Notes: generated from the letters alone by a model not told the origin. A stretch of DNA of 64,000 nt from Mucilaginibacter gotjawali (GCF_002355435.1 NZ_AP017313.1:1240001-1304000), one strand, 5' to 3'. Shown: positions 33,705 to 43,180, numbered from the stretch's first letter. Translations and numbers: made by a program.

Positions 33705-34847
33705 ATGAAATTCCAAGAAAAGACACTTGAAAGTAATATTACTCATGAACTACTCAACCTTGCTGACAGTTGGTATTGGTTTCTCACAGACATTCCATTA
33801 TGGCGTTATTGGCGACCACGATACAGATTGCCATTTATTAAACATCCAAAATCCACCTCGGCTGGTTTTCATATAACTACCGAGGGAAAAGATGACCCAA
33901 CAGGGAACGCAGGTGGTGGGTTTGACATGAGAATTAAAGCAGGCTTTGGTAAACACTTACTTTTCATTCAATTCAAAAAAGGTGAATTGACGAGTTTAAG
34001 CCCAGATCCATCAAGTGAATTTGCTAAGCCACCACACGATCATTATACTTTTGAAATTAACGGCACGACAACCAACCAACATTTTGTTTTAAGAAATCTA
34101 GCAAACGGCATTGGGAAGGGAAAAAACAATGCGGTTGTATATGCACTACCGCTCATTAATGACATGGCCGACTTAGAGGCAAACGCTGGTAAACTCGTTC
34201 GAAAAACAAAGTTTATCTCCATTGCTGATGTGGATTTTGAAGCCGCAAAAGCCAACGTTACTTTTACGAAAGGGCAAGTACACAATTTTAGGGTAAGCAC
34301 CCTTGACATGAATCGTTGTGAAGTCAATTACTTTTACTTTTTCTTCGATAAGCCAGACAGAGCCCCTGAAATTATTTCTGACATTATCACAACACGATTT
34401 CAAAAGACTTTGGCTTATTTCTTGAAAGAAATTAAAAAGGGTTACGAATCTTTTGGATTATTTGAAGACTACATTCCCTTCGGTATTCAGCAGTCATTTA
34501 TTCAATTCACAAGGTATCTTCTTCATTACTTTGAAGTTTCCCCAAATAAGATGGACATCCCATTTTTTGATGGTTATAGCAATTACTTTCATCAAGATGA
34601 ATTTGAACAGTATAAAAATATAGAAAGAGATGTTCAAATTTTAAATTCAACTTTCAAGGCATTAGCCCCTTTCGCGGAATTTATTTTTAAACTTAACGAG
34701 AATCCTGAACAACTATTCAGTGAAGAAATTCCATCGTATGCCCCCCAAATTTTAATCCCTTCAAATGGAGATAATGGAATCAACATTGAATTTGATGCTG
34801 AAGATTCAAAAGAAGTAATAGAAAGTGTAAATTATTTGATTTTTTGA
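33705..34847 (+). CDS. Hypothetical protein (380 aa) with a possible PD-(D/E)XK-like core
   Basis: I do not recognise the family. The ATG at 33705 is preferred over a TTG at 33612, whose extra residues look like translated spacer. The N-terminal part contains E15, then GGGFDMRIKAG with D74 and FIQFKKGE with Q89-F90-K91; the order E ... D ... QxK is seen in PD-(D/E)XK nucleases. The C-terminal half is helical. It is AT-rich compared with flanking genes and is bracketed by related palindromes (33540 and 35018), which suggests transfer as a unit. No partner gene is next to it. Confidence 0.6.
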   Translation: MKFQEKTLESNITHELLNLADSWYWFLTDIPLWRYWRPRYRLPFIKHPKSTSAGFHITTEGKDDPTGNAGGGFDMRIKAGFGKHLLFIQFKKGELTSLSPDPSSEFAKPPHDHYTFEINGTTTNQHFVLRNLANGIGKGKNNAVVYALPLINDMADLEANAGKLVRKTKFISIADVDFEAAKANVTFTKGQVHNFRVSTLDMNRCEVNYFYFFFDKPDRAPEIISDIITTRFQKTLAYFLKEIKKGYESFGLFEDYIPFGIQQSFIQFTRYLLHYFEVSPNKMDIPFFDGYSNYFHQDEFEQYKNIERDVQILNSTFKALAPFAEFIFKLNENPEQLFSEEIPSYAPQILIPSNGDNGINIEFDAEDSKEVIESVNYLIF

Positions 34848-35206
34848 CAATTTGGCTGTGTTAAACACCCAAAAACAACATGAATGTTAGTAAGGATATT
34901 TTGTTCCGTTAAACAATTTACTGTCTCCGCAGATTCTTTGGTACAGGCCCCGGCGTTGACGGAAGATCCCCGCATGGGCCTCTACGAGAGCAATTTTTGG
35001 GACGAAGATTCGAGAGACTTTAAGGTCACATTTTGTGATCTTAAAGCTTAGAAAGGCCCGCTCCACCTAGAAAACGTATCGGTTATAAACCTGATTGAAC
35101 TTATAAATTACATCTTCTCAAAACGTTAACATATAATACAGATTTAAAACCGATTGGTGTACCGCCAGCCCGGTTTTTGCAAATTTTTTTTGTTGTCCGT
35201 TCGTTG
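34848..35206. other. Intergenic spacer with an imperfect palindrome
   Basis: No gene is seen. CTTTAAGGTCACA (35018-35030), TTT, and TGTGATCTTAAAG (35034-35046) form a 13-bp stem with one mismatch. Its core GGTCACA...TGTGA matches the palindrome at 33540. Confidence 0.6.
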
Positions 35207-35779
35207 TTATTGTTTGTCCACTATGTAATCCAGGGCGGTTACCCCACAAGTGAATTGCCTGGTAGCCAATAGATTTAGTTTTATTTTGTCTTTGATGTCT
35301 GCAAATAATGGAATGCCGTGTCCCAGTATAATTGGATTAACAAATAGCCAGTAGCCGTCAATTAAGTTCAGTTGAATAAGTGAATGTGTTGCTGAGGGGC
35401 TACCAAAAAGCAATATTTCTCCATCAGCCTGTTGTTTTATTTCGTTTATTCTGTCTGCAAGGTTGTCGCTTATAATTGTTGTGCCAGGCAAATCCGCGTT
35501 CGCCATTGTTTTTGATAAAACAATTTTGTGAGCTTGCTTATACCATTTTGAATGTTCAATGTCGTGCTTGCTCGCGTCCGGCCCGTCGCCCGCAGTGGGC
35601 CAGTAGTTTTCCATCATCTGGTAAGTTACCCGCCCATATAATGCCGTATCGCTTTCGCTGATGCGCCTGCCGACGTGATCGAAAATTTCTTCATTAACTT
35701 TGATCCAGTTCATTTCCCCGTTTGGTCCTGCTACAAAACCGTCAAGCGATAGGTGCATAAATGAAATTATTTTTCTCAT
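35207..35779 (-). CDS. RibD C-terminal / dihydrofolate-reductase-like protein
   Basis: A 190-residue protein of the RibD_C family. MRKIISFMHLSLDGFVAGPNG at the start, ALYGRVTYQMMENYWP, the GEILLFGSPSATHSLIQLNLIDGYWLFVNPIILGHGIPLF segment and a short C-terminal strand are typical of this NADPH-binding reductase fold. The substrate is unknown; most bacterial members are not true DHFRs. A related gene lies 80 bases upstream on the same strand. Confidence 0.85.
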   Translation of the reverse strand: MRKIISFMHLSLDGFVAGPNGEMNWIKVNEEIFDHVGRRISESDTALYGRVTYQMMENYWPTAGDGPDASKHDIEHSKWYKQAHKIVLSKTMANADLPGTTIISDNLADRINEIKQQADGEILLFGSPSATHSLIQLNLIDGYWLFVNPIILGHGIPLFADIKDKIKLNLLATRQFTCGVTALDYIVDKQ

Positions 35780-35860
35780 ATAGTTTTATTTTTATAGTTG
35801 TATGGTTTGCTATAGTTTATTTAAAACAACCACTGACTTGCGCATTGTTGCCCCATTCCA

Positions 35861-36412
35861 CTAACTTTTCACATACTTTAGGGCTACACAGCCCGATTTG
35901 AAAACCTTCGATTCAACCAATTTTAATGATAACCGCTCTGCCAGGGCGCCGTCTTCTACCAGGCGCGTGCCCTGCCCAACAATTACCGGATGAACAACAA
36001 GGTGATATTCATCGATCACGCCGGCCCGGGCTAATTGCGGAAGCATGCTTACTGTACCAACATAAATGTTTTTGCCCGGCTGGTGCTTCAGTTTTAGCAG
36101 TTCTTCAACGGGGTCGGTACTAACAACACGCGTATTGTATTCAGCGTTGGCTAAAGTTCGTGAAAAAACAACTTTGTCGAAGGCGATGAGCCTTTGACCA
36201 AATTCAGTATCTGATTCGTCAGCCCAATTGGCCTCGTCGGCCCAATAGGGAAACATGATCTCATACATTTTGCGCCCGTAGGCAATAAGGTCAACGTCCT
36301 GCTGCATCAGATCGTTAAAATACCCACCAACTTCCTCATCGGGGCCGGGAAGACTCATGTGGCCGACGCAACCGTCGATACTCATGTTGATGGCTATGAT
36401 TACTTTTCTCAT
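35861..36412 (-). CDS. RibD C-terminal / dihydrofolate-reductase-like protein
   Basis: A 183-residue relative of the previous gene: MRKVIIAINMSIDGCVGHMS at the start, LIAYGRKMYEIMFPYW, NIYVGTVSMLPQLARAGVIDEYHLVVHPVIVGQGTRLVE near the C-terminus. The pairing suggests an old duplication. Cytoplasmic reductase; substrate unknown. The 190 bases upstream (36413-36601) hold no feature apart from a stray TTTCACCTTTC word. Confidence 0.85.
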   Translation of the reverse strand: MRKVIIAINMSIDGCVGHMSLPGPDEEVGGYFNDLMQQDVDLIAYGRKMYEIMFPYWADEANWADESDTEFGQRLIAFDKVVFSRTLANAEYNTRVVSTDPVEELLKLKHQPGKNIYVGTVSMLPQLARAGVIDEYHLVVHPVIVGQGTRLVEDGALAERLSLKLVESKVFKSGCVALKYVKS

Positions 36413-36601
36413 TTCATCAATTTTATTAATTCCACTAATCTGAATAAGTTTTGCTGGTTTTCAGCTTTCACCTTTCCGCTTTTAGCTTTAAATGGTAGTT
36501 CGCCCAACTTTTGCATGCCCGGGATCATTCCATCCCTCAAGCCTTAAGCTATCTTTTCGAGGCGCACAATGCATTCATTATAAATACTTCATCACTTAGC
36601 A

Positions 36602-37315
36602 TCATTCTTCTTCTTCTTCATTACCCAGCAAAACGATAAAGTCGATCACCAACGAAACCAACTGATTGTCTTTGTCAAAACCCCAGTAAGCCGGGTAACG
36701 CCCATCGCCCCAACCGGAAGAGAACATGGTTACGTTCAGTTGGGTCCCAGGTATGGTGTAGGTTGCCCAACTACCAATATCACCGGGGTAATTCGCACTT
36801 TTTTTGAATTCGTTTTCAAGGTAAAGGTTATACACGCCTTCGCCATTGGTTTCGTATAACTTACTGTCAAATTTCATAAATGCGTCACGGGTCTTTTCAT
36901 CCCAAAAACACCCTATACCGGCATCCACGGGGAAACCAAAATAATCGGCTTCATCTTTCAGGGTGGTTACGTCTTCGCCATCGCGCACGGCCAATACCCA
37001 GCGTGCGGCCCGGCCGGGTGCAATTGCAAGATGAGCAAGCGTTACCCTTAAATGCCCATTCCCAAAATCGGCTAAATAAATTTTTACGGGATATTTGCCT
37101 TTGGGTATTTTTCGGTTTAGTGGCGGCCAATCAGGCATCGTCAAAGGGTCGCAAACTACAATTGAGCCGGTGGGCACATTAAGCAGACCCATATCCACCA
37201 TTTTTACGGGTTTGCCTTCAACAATCTCATTTTCAAGGATAATATTATAGTCAACACAAGCAGGGAACTCAGGTTGCTGTTTTGATGCGTTAAAAAGATT
37301 ACTGAATAGAGCCAT
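36602..37315 (-). CDS. DUF4241 domain protein
   Basis: A 237-residue soluble protein. VPTGSIVVCDPLTMPD, KIPKGKYPVKIYLADFGNG, FPVDAGIGCFWDEKTRDAF and the C-terminal SSGWGDGRYPAYWGFDKDNQ follow the pattern of DUF4241, where the D-A-G and G-W-G-D-G motifs are conserved. The family is frequent near toxin-immunity loci, but a role is not established. An acidic EEEEE tail closes the protein. Confidence 0.75.
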   Translation of the reverse strand: MALFSNLFNASKQQPEFPACVDYNIILENEIVEGKPVKMVDMGLLNVPTGSIVVCDPLTMPDWPPLNRKIPKGKYPVKIYLADFGNGHLRVTLAHLAIAPGRAARWVLAVRDGEDVTTLKDEADYFGFPVDAGIGCFWDEKTRDAFMKFDSKLYETNGEGVYNLYLENEFKKSANYPGDIGSWATYTIPGTQLNVTMFSSGWGDGRYPAYWGFDKDNQLVSLVIDFIVLLGNEEEEE

Positions 37316-37418
37316 ATGCAGCTATTTATTTATGATGCTGTTTTTTATAACCGCCAGATTTTGCCTGATCTACCTCAAAAATATTAATCTTCATTATATT
37401 TCTATGTTAAACTCAAAC

Positions 37419-38147
37419 TTATTTGCCGCTTAATATCTTCACTGCCCTGTCGTAACTGCAATTGCCATTGCCAAACCGTTTGCGCCAGGTAAGGTTTTCG
37501 ATCTCGATACGGCTGTCCATACTGTTGTTCCAGTTTACTTTAAAGCCCTGTTCTTTTAATACTTTTACAATGGCTTTACCAATGGCAACACCTTTCCGGT
37601 CGTTGTCGTCAAAATCGCCGAAAGCCAGGTAAAGGTTTTTATCTTCAATAACGCGGTCGAGGTCCTGCCCGTGGTAAAAGCAATAACCACGGGTGCGTAT
37701 GCCTTTCTTTTTCAATTTATTGTGCAGTTCGGTGCAATCATCTACGCCGTCTTCTTTTGTCATGCCCTGGTTATGCAGCGCAATGATGTGGTTTTGGTTA
37801 AGTTTATCAAAAGCTTTTGCAAGGCGGTCAAAAGCGGTAACCGTGGGCCACTGTACCTGGGCGTTAAAAGCCTGGGCATAGGTTCTGTTGATCTTGCTGA
37901 CGATCCATTGCTCGTCAAGCGAATCACCGTCAAACACTTCCTTTACTCTATCCAGGGTTTCTTCGGCAGAAAAGAACCCGCTTTTAACATCCAGTTTTAT
38001 TTCGTGGACGATATTGTTTTTCAAACTGTCGGGCATCTTATGCACGGCAGTATCCGCCTTACTGGCGGCCGCGGCCGACTGTTTTTGAGCTGACCTATTG
38101 CACGAAAAAAGGCAAAAGCCCAATAAAATAATAATGTATAAACGCAT
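37419..38147 (-). CDS. Lipoprotein with a DUF6891-like domain
   Basis: A 242-residue lipoprotein (signal MRLYIIILLGFCLFSCN). The mature domain has WPTVTAFDRLAKAFDKLNQ, GMTKEDGVDDCTELHNKLKKKG, RGYCFYHGQDLDRVIEDKNL and LAFGDFDDNDRKGVAIG, matching the pattern of DUF6891, more often seen as a cytoplasmic protein in Actinobacteria. Its export here is notable. Function unknown. Confidence 0.65.
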   Translation of the reverse strand: MRLYIIILLGFCLFSCNRSAQKQSAAAASKADTAVHKMPDSLKNNIVHEIKLDVKSGFFSAEETLDRVKEVFDGDSLDEQWIVSKINRTYAQAFNAQVQWPTVTAFDRLAKAFDKLNQNHIIALHNQGMTKEDGVDDCTELHNKLKKKGIRTRGYCFYHGQDLDRVIEDKNLYLAFGDFDDNDRKGVAIGKAIVKVLKEQGFKVNWNNSMDSRIEIENLTWRKRFGNGNCSYDRAVKILSGK

Positions 38148-38178
38148 AACCGAACAGATAAAAAATACTAAAACGAAA

Positions 38179-38208
38179 AAAGCGGCATTAAATTGATAAT
38201 GCCGCTTT
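38179..38208 (-). terminator. Rho-independent terminator of the GT117 gene
   Basis: AAAGCGGCATTA (38179-38190), six-base loop, TAATGCCGCTTT (38197-38208). Read on the minus strand it follows the stop at 38238 and ends in a T tract. Confidence 0.8.
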
Positions 38209-38237
38209 GAATATTATAAAAAAACCAGTTCGTTTTA

Positions 38238-39638
38238 CTATTGTCTTTGCAAAACGGCGGCAAATTTGGTTTCGTAATCTTTTAACTGCTGTTGCAGCTT
38301 TTTGTTTAGATCCATGCGGTGATTGTCAGCAGTAACACCGGCAAGGCCGTTGATAAACGATACGCCGTACTGAACATCGCGCAAGCTCATGTCGCCATTT
38401 TTATTCTGCAGCAGGTAATAGTTATAATCAAGCTGGTCGGTTAAATAATCATCAACACTTTTTACAAACTTATCGCCCAAAATTACATCATGCAGGGCGT
38501 AGGCTGTTTGCGCCAGGAATATTTTACGATCGGCAACGTCAAGGCCCGGATTAATATTTGGCATTACCTCGTCAAATTTGTGCAACGCTTTAAGCGCCAG
38601 GTCAGGATGTCCATCTTTTATTAAACCCTGGGTAAGGTCAAGGAAAGTGGTAACCATCACCGGGTAAAACATGGTGGTCGATTCATGATCAAGATAGGTT
38701 GCCGTTTTAAAGTTGCCAAATTTAAACTTGTTCATAACGTTATCATACATCACCAGGCTGTTAGTCTTACCCAACTGATCTTTGGTTGTGGTATCCGGTT
38801 GAAGCGGCATCAAATGATAGGTAAAGCCTTCTTTGTAAAGGTAAGGCTGCAGGCCTATCAGGTTTTCGTTGCCAATGGTGGTAGTAAAACAAATCGGGCG
38901 TTTCCAGTTATTATGCGCCAGGATATCCATCATGGCCAGGTTCTCTTTGGTTACATAGTTGGAGGTGTATTTCCATGTCATTTCCTTTGCCAGTTTATCT
39001 TTTTGTGCAGGCGAAATCACGTGGTTATTTAAAACATCATCAGGGTTAATGGTGATCTTAAAGTTTTTTGTTGGCAAATAGTTACCCCATACGCCGTTTT
39101 GATATTGCTCCATTACATTTTTATTGTCGGATGTGATAAAATCAAAAACCTCTTTTACATCGGTATAGCCGGCAACTTTTTTGTCGTCAAAATAAATAAC
39201 ATCACGCACGCCTTCCTTATATTTATCATAAGGCATGGTAATAGGCAGCGGCGCCGAATTATTCATCGGTTTCTGCATTTGCCGGATATACCAGTCGCCG
39301 GTAAACAAGCTCAGGTTAACAATACGCACGTCTGAGCGGATACCTTCTACTTCCTGGTCGTACCATAACGAATAGGTATCATTATCGCCATAAGTAAACA
39401 GGATAGCATTTGGCGGGCATGAGATGAGGTAATTATAGGCCATATCATGCGGCGTCATTTTGGTTGAGCGGTCATGATCTTTCCACTCCTTGCTGGCCAT
39501 TAATACCGGCACTGCCAGTAAGCTAACACCGGTTGCTACTAAAGCGGCGGTTTTGGCGTTGGCTTTGATCTGGATAAATTCTGCAAGGGCAATTACGCCG
39601 AGGCCAATCCAAATGGCAAAGGCATAAAAGGAACCCAC
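38238..39638 (-). CDS. GT117 / DUF2723 protein, C-terminal part (frameshifted)
   Basis: This 466-residue frame starts at a GTG in the middle of a longer protein. Reading upstream gives VNQPSIQPRERDYSYVGSFY, which continues the frame ending at 39698. The domain has PPNAILFTYGDNDTYSLWYDQEVEGIRSDVRIVN and a C-terminal tail (ALHDVILG, LDYNYYLLQ) as in the periplasmic half of DUF2723 proteins. Joined to the N-terminal part, it forms a normal single-gene product of about 1,015 residues. One A missing from the run at 39708-39712 explains the split. Confidence 0.85.
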   Translation of the reverse strand: MGSFYAFAIWIGLGVIALAEFIQIKANAKTAALVATGVSLLAVPVLMASKEWKDHDRSTKMTPHDMAYNYLISCPPNAILFTYGDNDTYSLWYDQEVEGIRSDVRIVNLSLFTGDWYIRQMQKPMNNSAPLPITMPYDKYKEGVRDVIYFDDKKVAGYTDVKEVFDFITSDNKNVMEQYQNGVWGNYLPTKNFKITINPDDVLNNHVISPAQKDKLAKEMTWKYTSNYVTKENLAMMDILAHNNWKRPICFTTTIGNENLIGLQPYLYKEGFTYHLMPLQPDTTTKDQLGKTNSLVMYDNVMNKFKFGNFKTATYLDHESTTMFYPVMVTTFLDLTQGLIKDGHPDLALKALHKFDEVMPNINPGLDVADRKIFLAQTAYALHDVILGDKFVKSVDDYLTDQLDYNYYLLQNKNGDMSLRDVQYGVSFINGLAGVTADNHRMDLNKKLQQQLKDYETKFAAVLQRQ

Positions 39639-39697
39639 GTAGGAGTAATCACGCTCACGCGGTTGGATGCTGGGCTGGTTTACATAAAATACAATAG

Positions 39698-41287
39698 CTA
39701 TACCTGTAAAAAGAAGAGCAGCAATACAATTAGCGCATCGCGTTTTTTACGTTGAAAATGGTAAACGCAGCCAAATAAACCCAATATTAACGGTAAAGCG
39801 TATAGTGGGGTGTAGGTATTGCCCAACTGGATGCCCTGGCCCGGTATTTTTGGACCGCCGACAACAGATTTTGGCAGGTGTTTTGTACCGTCCAGGATGC
39901 CGCTGGTCCAGTTACCATCAACAGCAGTCATACTTTGCTGACCGTCGGCATCGTTATACCGCCCAACAAAATTCCATAAAAAGTAACGCACATACATCTG
40001 GTAGATCTGCCAGCTAAACATCCATTTCATGTTGTCAGCAAAGGTTGGCGCCTGTCCGTCCGGAATTTGCAGCCATTCGTGGTAAAACTGCGGGTCCTGT
40101 CCGTCACCGCTGTACATACGCGGTAAAAAGGTGGTATGGTCGTAAACGTAGTTTTGCTTTTTGCCCGAAACCTCGTATTTGGTTTCGCCTTTGCGGTAAA
40201 GGGTATTGCCTTCGGTTTGGTCAACCACTTTTGCATCAAAATACTGGCCGTACAGCAGTGGGTTTTCACCGTACTGGATGCGGTTTAAATAGCCGTATAG
40301 GGTAAATGCGTTATCGGGGTGCGAGTTATCAAGGTTGGTGCCTGCACTTGCGCGGATAGGGATATAGGCGAAAGAGCTGTACCCGAAATATACAAAGGCC
40401 ACGCATAAAAATGCAAGGGTCATTAACGGTTTCTGATACTTGTTGCCATACCAGATACCGCCTACCAGGATAGCGGCAATGATGAAGAAAAAGAAGAACG
40501 CGCCACTCCAGAAACCTAAGCCAAGGGTGTTAACAAAGAAAAGGTCGAAATTGGCAGCAATGGCGATGGTATATCCCCTGATAAAATATTGTACAAACAC
40601 CAGGATGAGCACCCCGATGAGGAAGGTGCCGATGGCGCCGCCCGCGTTAACATTTTTGCCGCGGCGGAAATAATATACCATGGCAAGGGCAGGGATAGTT
40701 AATAAGTTTAGCAGGTGGATACCTATAGAAAGGCCGATAACATAGGCGATAAATATGATCCAGCGATCAGCGCCGGGCTCGTCTGCATGGGCGTCCCACT
40801 TGAGGATTGCCCAGAAAACGATGGCCGTACAGAGGGCCGAAATGGCAAATACAATGGTTTCGACAGCCGAGAACCAAAACGTATCGCTGAAGGTAAAAGC
40901 AAGTGCGCCAACCAAACCGGCGCCCATAATCAGGTACATACGGCCCTGATCTACGGCTTCGCCACCTTTATTAAGCATCTTTTTGGCAAGCATGGTAATG
41001 GTCCAGAACAGGAACATAATGGTTGCGCCACTGGCCAGGCCGGCCATCATATTGGTATAAAAAGGCACCCTGGCATTATTGCCCATTGATAACAGCGAAA
41101 ATACCTTGCCCAGCATGGCAAACATAGGGTAACCCGGCTGGTGGGCAACCTGCAAACGGAAGGCGCAGGAGATAAACTCGCCGCAATCCCAAAAGCTTAC
41201 TGAAGGTTCTAATGTTAAAATGTAGGTAACTGAGGCGATAACAAAACAAAGCCAGCCTAAAAGGTTATTAATTTTTTTGTATTCCAT
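39698..41287 (-). CDS. Glycosyltransferase family 117 (DUF2723) membrane protein, N-terminal part (frameshifted)
   Basis: A 529-residue frame with about ten helices and the DUF2723 signature at the start: LTLEPSVSFWDCGEFISCAF (Asp-Cys-Gly-Glu motif), then AHQPGYPMFAMLGKVFSLLS. The GT-C fold and D-x-E-like motif are expected to use lipid-linked sugars at the periplasmic face; GT117 is linked to protein O-glycosylation in Bacteroidota. The frame ends LLLFFLQV by a shift in a short T run. Adding one T restores FFFTGIAIVFYVNQP and joins it with 38238-39638. Confidence 0.87.
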   Translation of the reverse strand: MEYKKINNLLGWLCFVIASVTYILTLEPSVSFWDCGEFISCAFRLQVAHQPGYPMFAMLGKVFSLLSMGNNARVPFYTNMMAGLASGATIMFLFWTITMLAKKMLNKGGEAVDQGRMYLIMGAGLVGALAFTFSDTFWFSAVETIVFAISALCTAIVFWAILKWDAHADEPGADRWIIFIAYVIGLSIGIHLLNLLTIPALAMVYYFRRGKNVNAGGAIGTFLIGVLILVFVQYFIRGYTIAIAANFDLFFVNTLGLGFWSGAFFFFFIIAAILVGGIWYGNKYQKPLMTLAFLCVAFVYFGYSSFAYIPIRASAGTNLDNSHPDNAFTLYGYLNRIQYGENPLLYGQYFDAKVVDQTEGNTLYRKGETKYEVSGKKQNYVYDHTTFLPRMYSGDGQDPQFYHEWLQIPDGQAPTFADNMKWMFSWQIYQMYVRYFLWNFVGRYNDADGQQSMTAVDGNWTSGILDGTKHLPKSVVGGPKIPGQGIQLGNTYTPLYALPLILGLFGCVYHFQRKKRDALIVLLLFFLQV

Positions 41288-41449
41288 GGATCAATGTAAT
41301 GGATTTTTGCAGGGTAAATATGCGGATTTTTATAGGTTATTTAAAAAAACAATTCAGGCTTAACAACTTTTAACATATCAACTAAGCATAATTCGTTCAA
41401 AGAGCGCAAATATGGGAAAAATTTGGGAAGTGCGAAAGGGTGGCGGGAA

Positions 41450-41585
41450 GTCCATGGGCGATAGTCCATAGTCCATGGTAGCTGCGTATTTGTTTTTTGC
41501 TATGGACTATGGACTAAAAGAGTTCCACTGTCCATGGCAGATGCGTATTTATTTTTTTGCTATGGTCCATCCACTATGGACTAAA
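41450..41585. repeat. Family B repeat, two tandem hairpin copies
   Basis: Two units of about 68 bases (41450-41520 and 41521-41585) each hold an AGTCCATGG-type left arm, a GCTGCGTATTTGTTTTTT-like core and a CTATGGACTATGGACTAAA right arm. Confidence 0.8.
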
Positions 41586-41744
41586 AGAGAAATACCTGAA
41601 TCATCTGACACGGATGAATGAACCTGGTACACCTGGTACACTAATTTTTTCTGTAATTTACTTGGATTTATAAAGAAAAATCATTATTAAATCAACAAAG
41701 AAGGGACTGATGATGCAAAGATTTGCATAATGGCCCGATTGGCA

Positions 41745-41985
41745 CGATTGGCCCGATGGGCTGCACCCATCGCCGGCAGCTTGCGCCCTTTCAGGGCTAT
41801 TGGCGACAAAGACGTGAGTTTTTACAGCCCGGAACAGCCCTCAAAGGGCGCTAAACGTTAGCATGGGCCGAAAGGCCTATGCCATAAAGCAATTATTTTA
41901 CAGCCCTGAAAGGGCGCTAAACGTTAGCATAGGCCTTTCGGCCTGTGCTATAAAGCAATTATTTTACAGCCCCGAAAGGGCGTAA
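41745..41985. repeat. Family F repeat cluster
   Basis: CGATGGGCTGCACCCATCG, GCGCCCTTTCAGGGCTATT and then GCCCTGAAAGGGCGCTAAAC and GCCCCGAAAGGGCGTAATAT words occur with intervening GCATAGGCCTTTCGGCC hairpins. The spacer 41288-42199 holds no complete gene. A 50-codon frame ending at 42200 (GKSSKPADTLTADDGKSY) has no good start and may be a gene remnant. Confidence 0.7.
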
Positions 41986-42199
41986 TATCGGTTTGCCATG
42001 CGCCGGGTTTTTGTTGTAATTTGCTTTCAGATTTGTTTTGCTATATTTAAACACAACACAGCAAAAGGCATCCCGTGTGGATGGGCAAAGAAATGTTGGG
42101 CCGACCAGATCGTTAGGTAAATCATCTAAACCTGCTGATACATTAACGGCCGATGATGGAAAGAGTTACATTAGCACAATGGATACCGGAGAATACTAA

Positions 42200-42628
42200 A
42201 TGAACCTGAAGTTTAAAACGCATAAATTAATAGATTCAGATCAGCAAGGTACAATTGAAAAGACTGTCCTATTCCTGCAAAAATCCAATTATAACATTGT
42301 CGGCACAACGGCCACCTCAATTTTATTCAATGATGATGGTAATAATAAAGCATATTCAGATCGGTTTATGGGTAACAGAATTAACAAAGGCATGTTTGAA
42401 TTTGCCGGGAAAAACGGCCTTTTAGAAATTAGTTTAACCTACCGGTTCTCCATATTTCCCAGCTTAATTCAGTTGTCTATAATAGGAGCAATTGCCTTTA
42501 TTCGTACTGGCTTCACCGTCCTACCCTTTTTTATTATTATAGTTTTGGTTAATGTTTTGATTTTCCTTTTTAAAGTTCAACTTGTCAGGAATAATTTCAT
42601 TGGAGATATTTTTCGGGAGCAGGAATAG
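42200..42628 (+). CDS. Hypothetical membrane protein (142 aa)
   Basis: The N-terminal 85 residues are soluble (HKLIDSDQQGTIEKTVLFLQ). Two hydrophobic segments follow (SLIQLSIIGAIAFI and VLPFFIIIVLVNVLIFLF), then a short polar tail. It is AT-rich and stands at the edge of the RHS/transposase zone. The style is like small membrane-associated immunity or accessory proteins. No family recognised. Confidence 0.55.
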   Translation: MNLKFKTHKLIDSDQQGTIEKTVLFLQKSNYNIVGTTATSILFNDDGNNKAYSDRFMGNRINKGMFEFAGKNGLLEISLTYRFSIFPSLIQLSIIGAIAFIRTGFTVLPFFIIIVLVNVLIFLFKVQLVRNNFIGDIFREQE

Positions 42629-42696
42629 CGTTAGGGTTTTGTTGCTCTTGATTTTTTATTGGTTAATACTGTGATACAATGAACAGACAAAGTTTG

Positions 42697-42719
42697 TTAC
42701 CTGTCAGCGGGGCACGAGT
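42697..42719 (+). repeat. RAYT-type end repeat (23 bp), solo copy
   Basis: TTACCTGTCAGCGGGGCACGAGT matches the right-hand inverted repeat of the intact element at 44250-44272 exactly. It appears to have cut the RHS tip frame that continues to 43140. Confidence 0.8.
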
Positions 42720-43140
42720 ACACAGTCGCAGAGGCCAACGCTGCATACTCGCAGAATGGGGAACTAATAGCAATACCGACAGCTGCGGTAGTTGTTACTG
42801 CCGCCCTTGTCTGGGCTGGAGTAACCTGGATATCGGATAAGGCAATATCTCATAATAGTAACACCAAAGAACCTGAACCAGGCCCAGATCAACAATCTGA
42901 TGAGAAAAAAGTAATGTTACAAATGGGAACAAAAATATGCCTCATGCCAATCAAAAAGCAAAACAGTCTGCGCAGGAGAAGTACAAGGAGGCAAAGGCAA
43001 AATATCAAGAATTAAAATCTAAACCTAATAAAACTAAAGAGGGTAAGGCAGATGAAGCAAAAGCAAAAAAGGAAATGGAACACCAGCAGAAAAAAGCAAA
43101 TGAAAAAGGTGAAAATCACAGTCAAAAAGCAAAAACGTAG
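42720..43140 (+). pseudogene. RHS tip fragment with a polymorphic-toxin-like C-terminus (5' truncated, frameshifted)
   Basis: A frame without a start begins right after the repeat at 42697 and reads AEANAAYSQNGELIAIPTAA, VVVTAALVWAGVTWISDK and a Pro-rich linker to MLQMG. It then shifts into MPHANQKAKQSAQEKYKEAK and on to a basic helical end (HQQKKANEKGENHSQKAKT). One extra G in the run at 42925-42927 restores a single frame. RHS cores normally end just before such variable tips, which are toxins. The candidate immunity gene follows 40 bases later. Confidence 0.6.
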
Positions 43141-43180
43141 TAACTACTACATCTGTTTATAATTTATAATTCGATATAAA

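Noticed and set aside
34981..35050. Possible tRNA-like fold in the spacer after the orphan gene
   Set aside because: No acceptor/T-loop pattern (GGTTCGAATCC-like) could be found.
39805..41089. Plus-strand frames opposite the GT117 gene
   Set aside because: Shadow frames; the minus-strand frame has DUF2723 motifs throughout.
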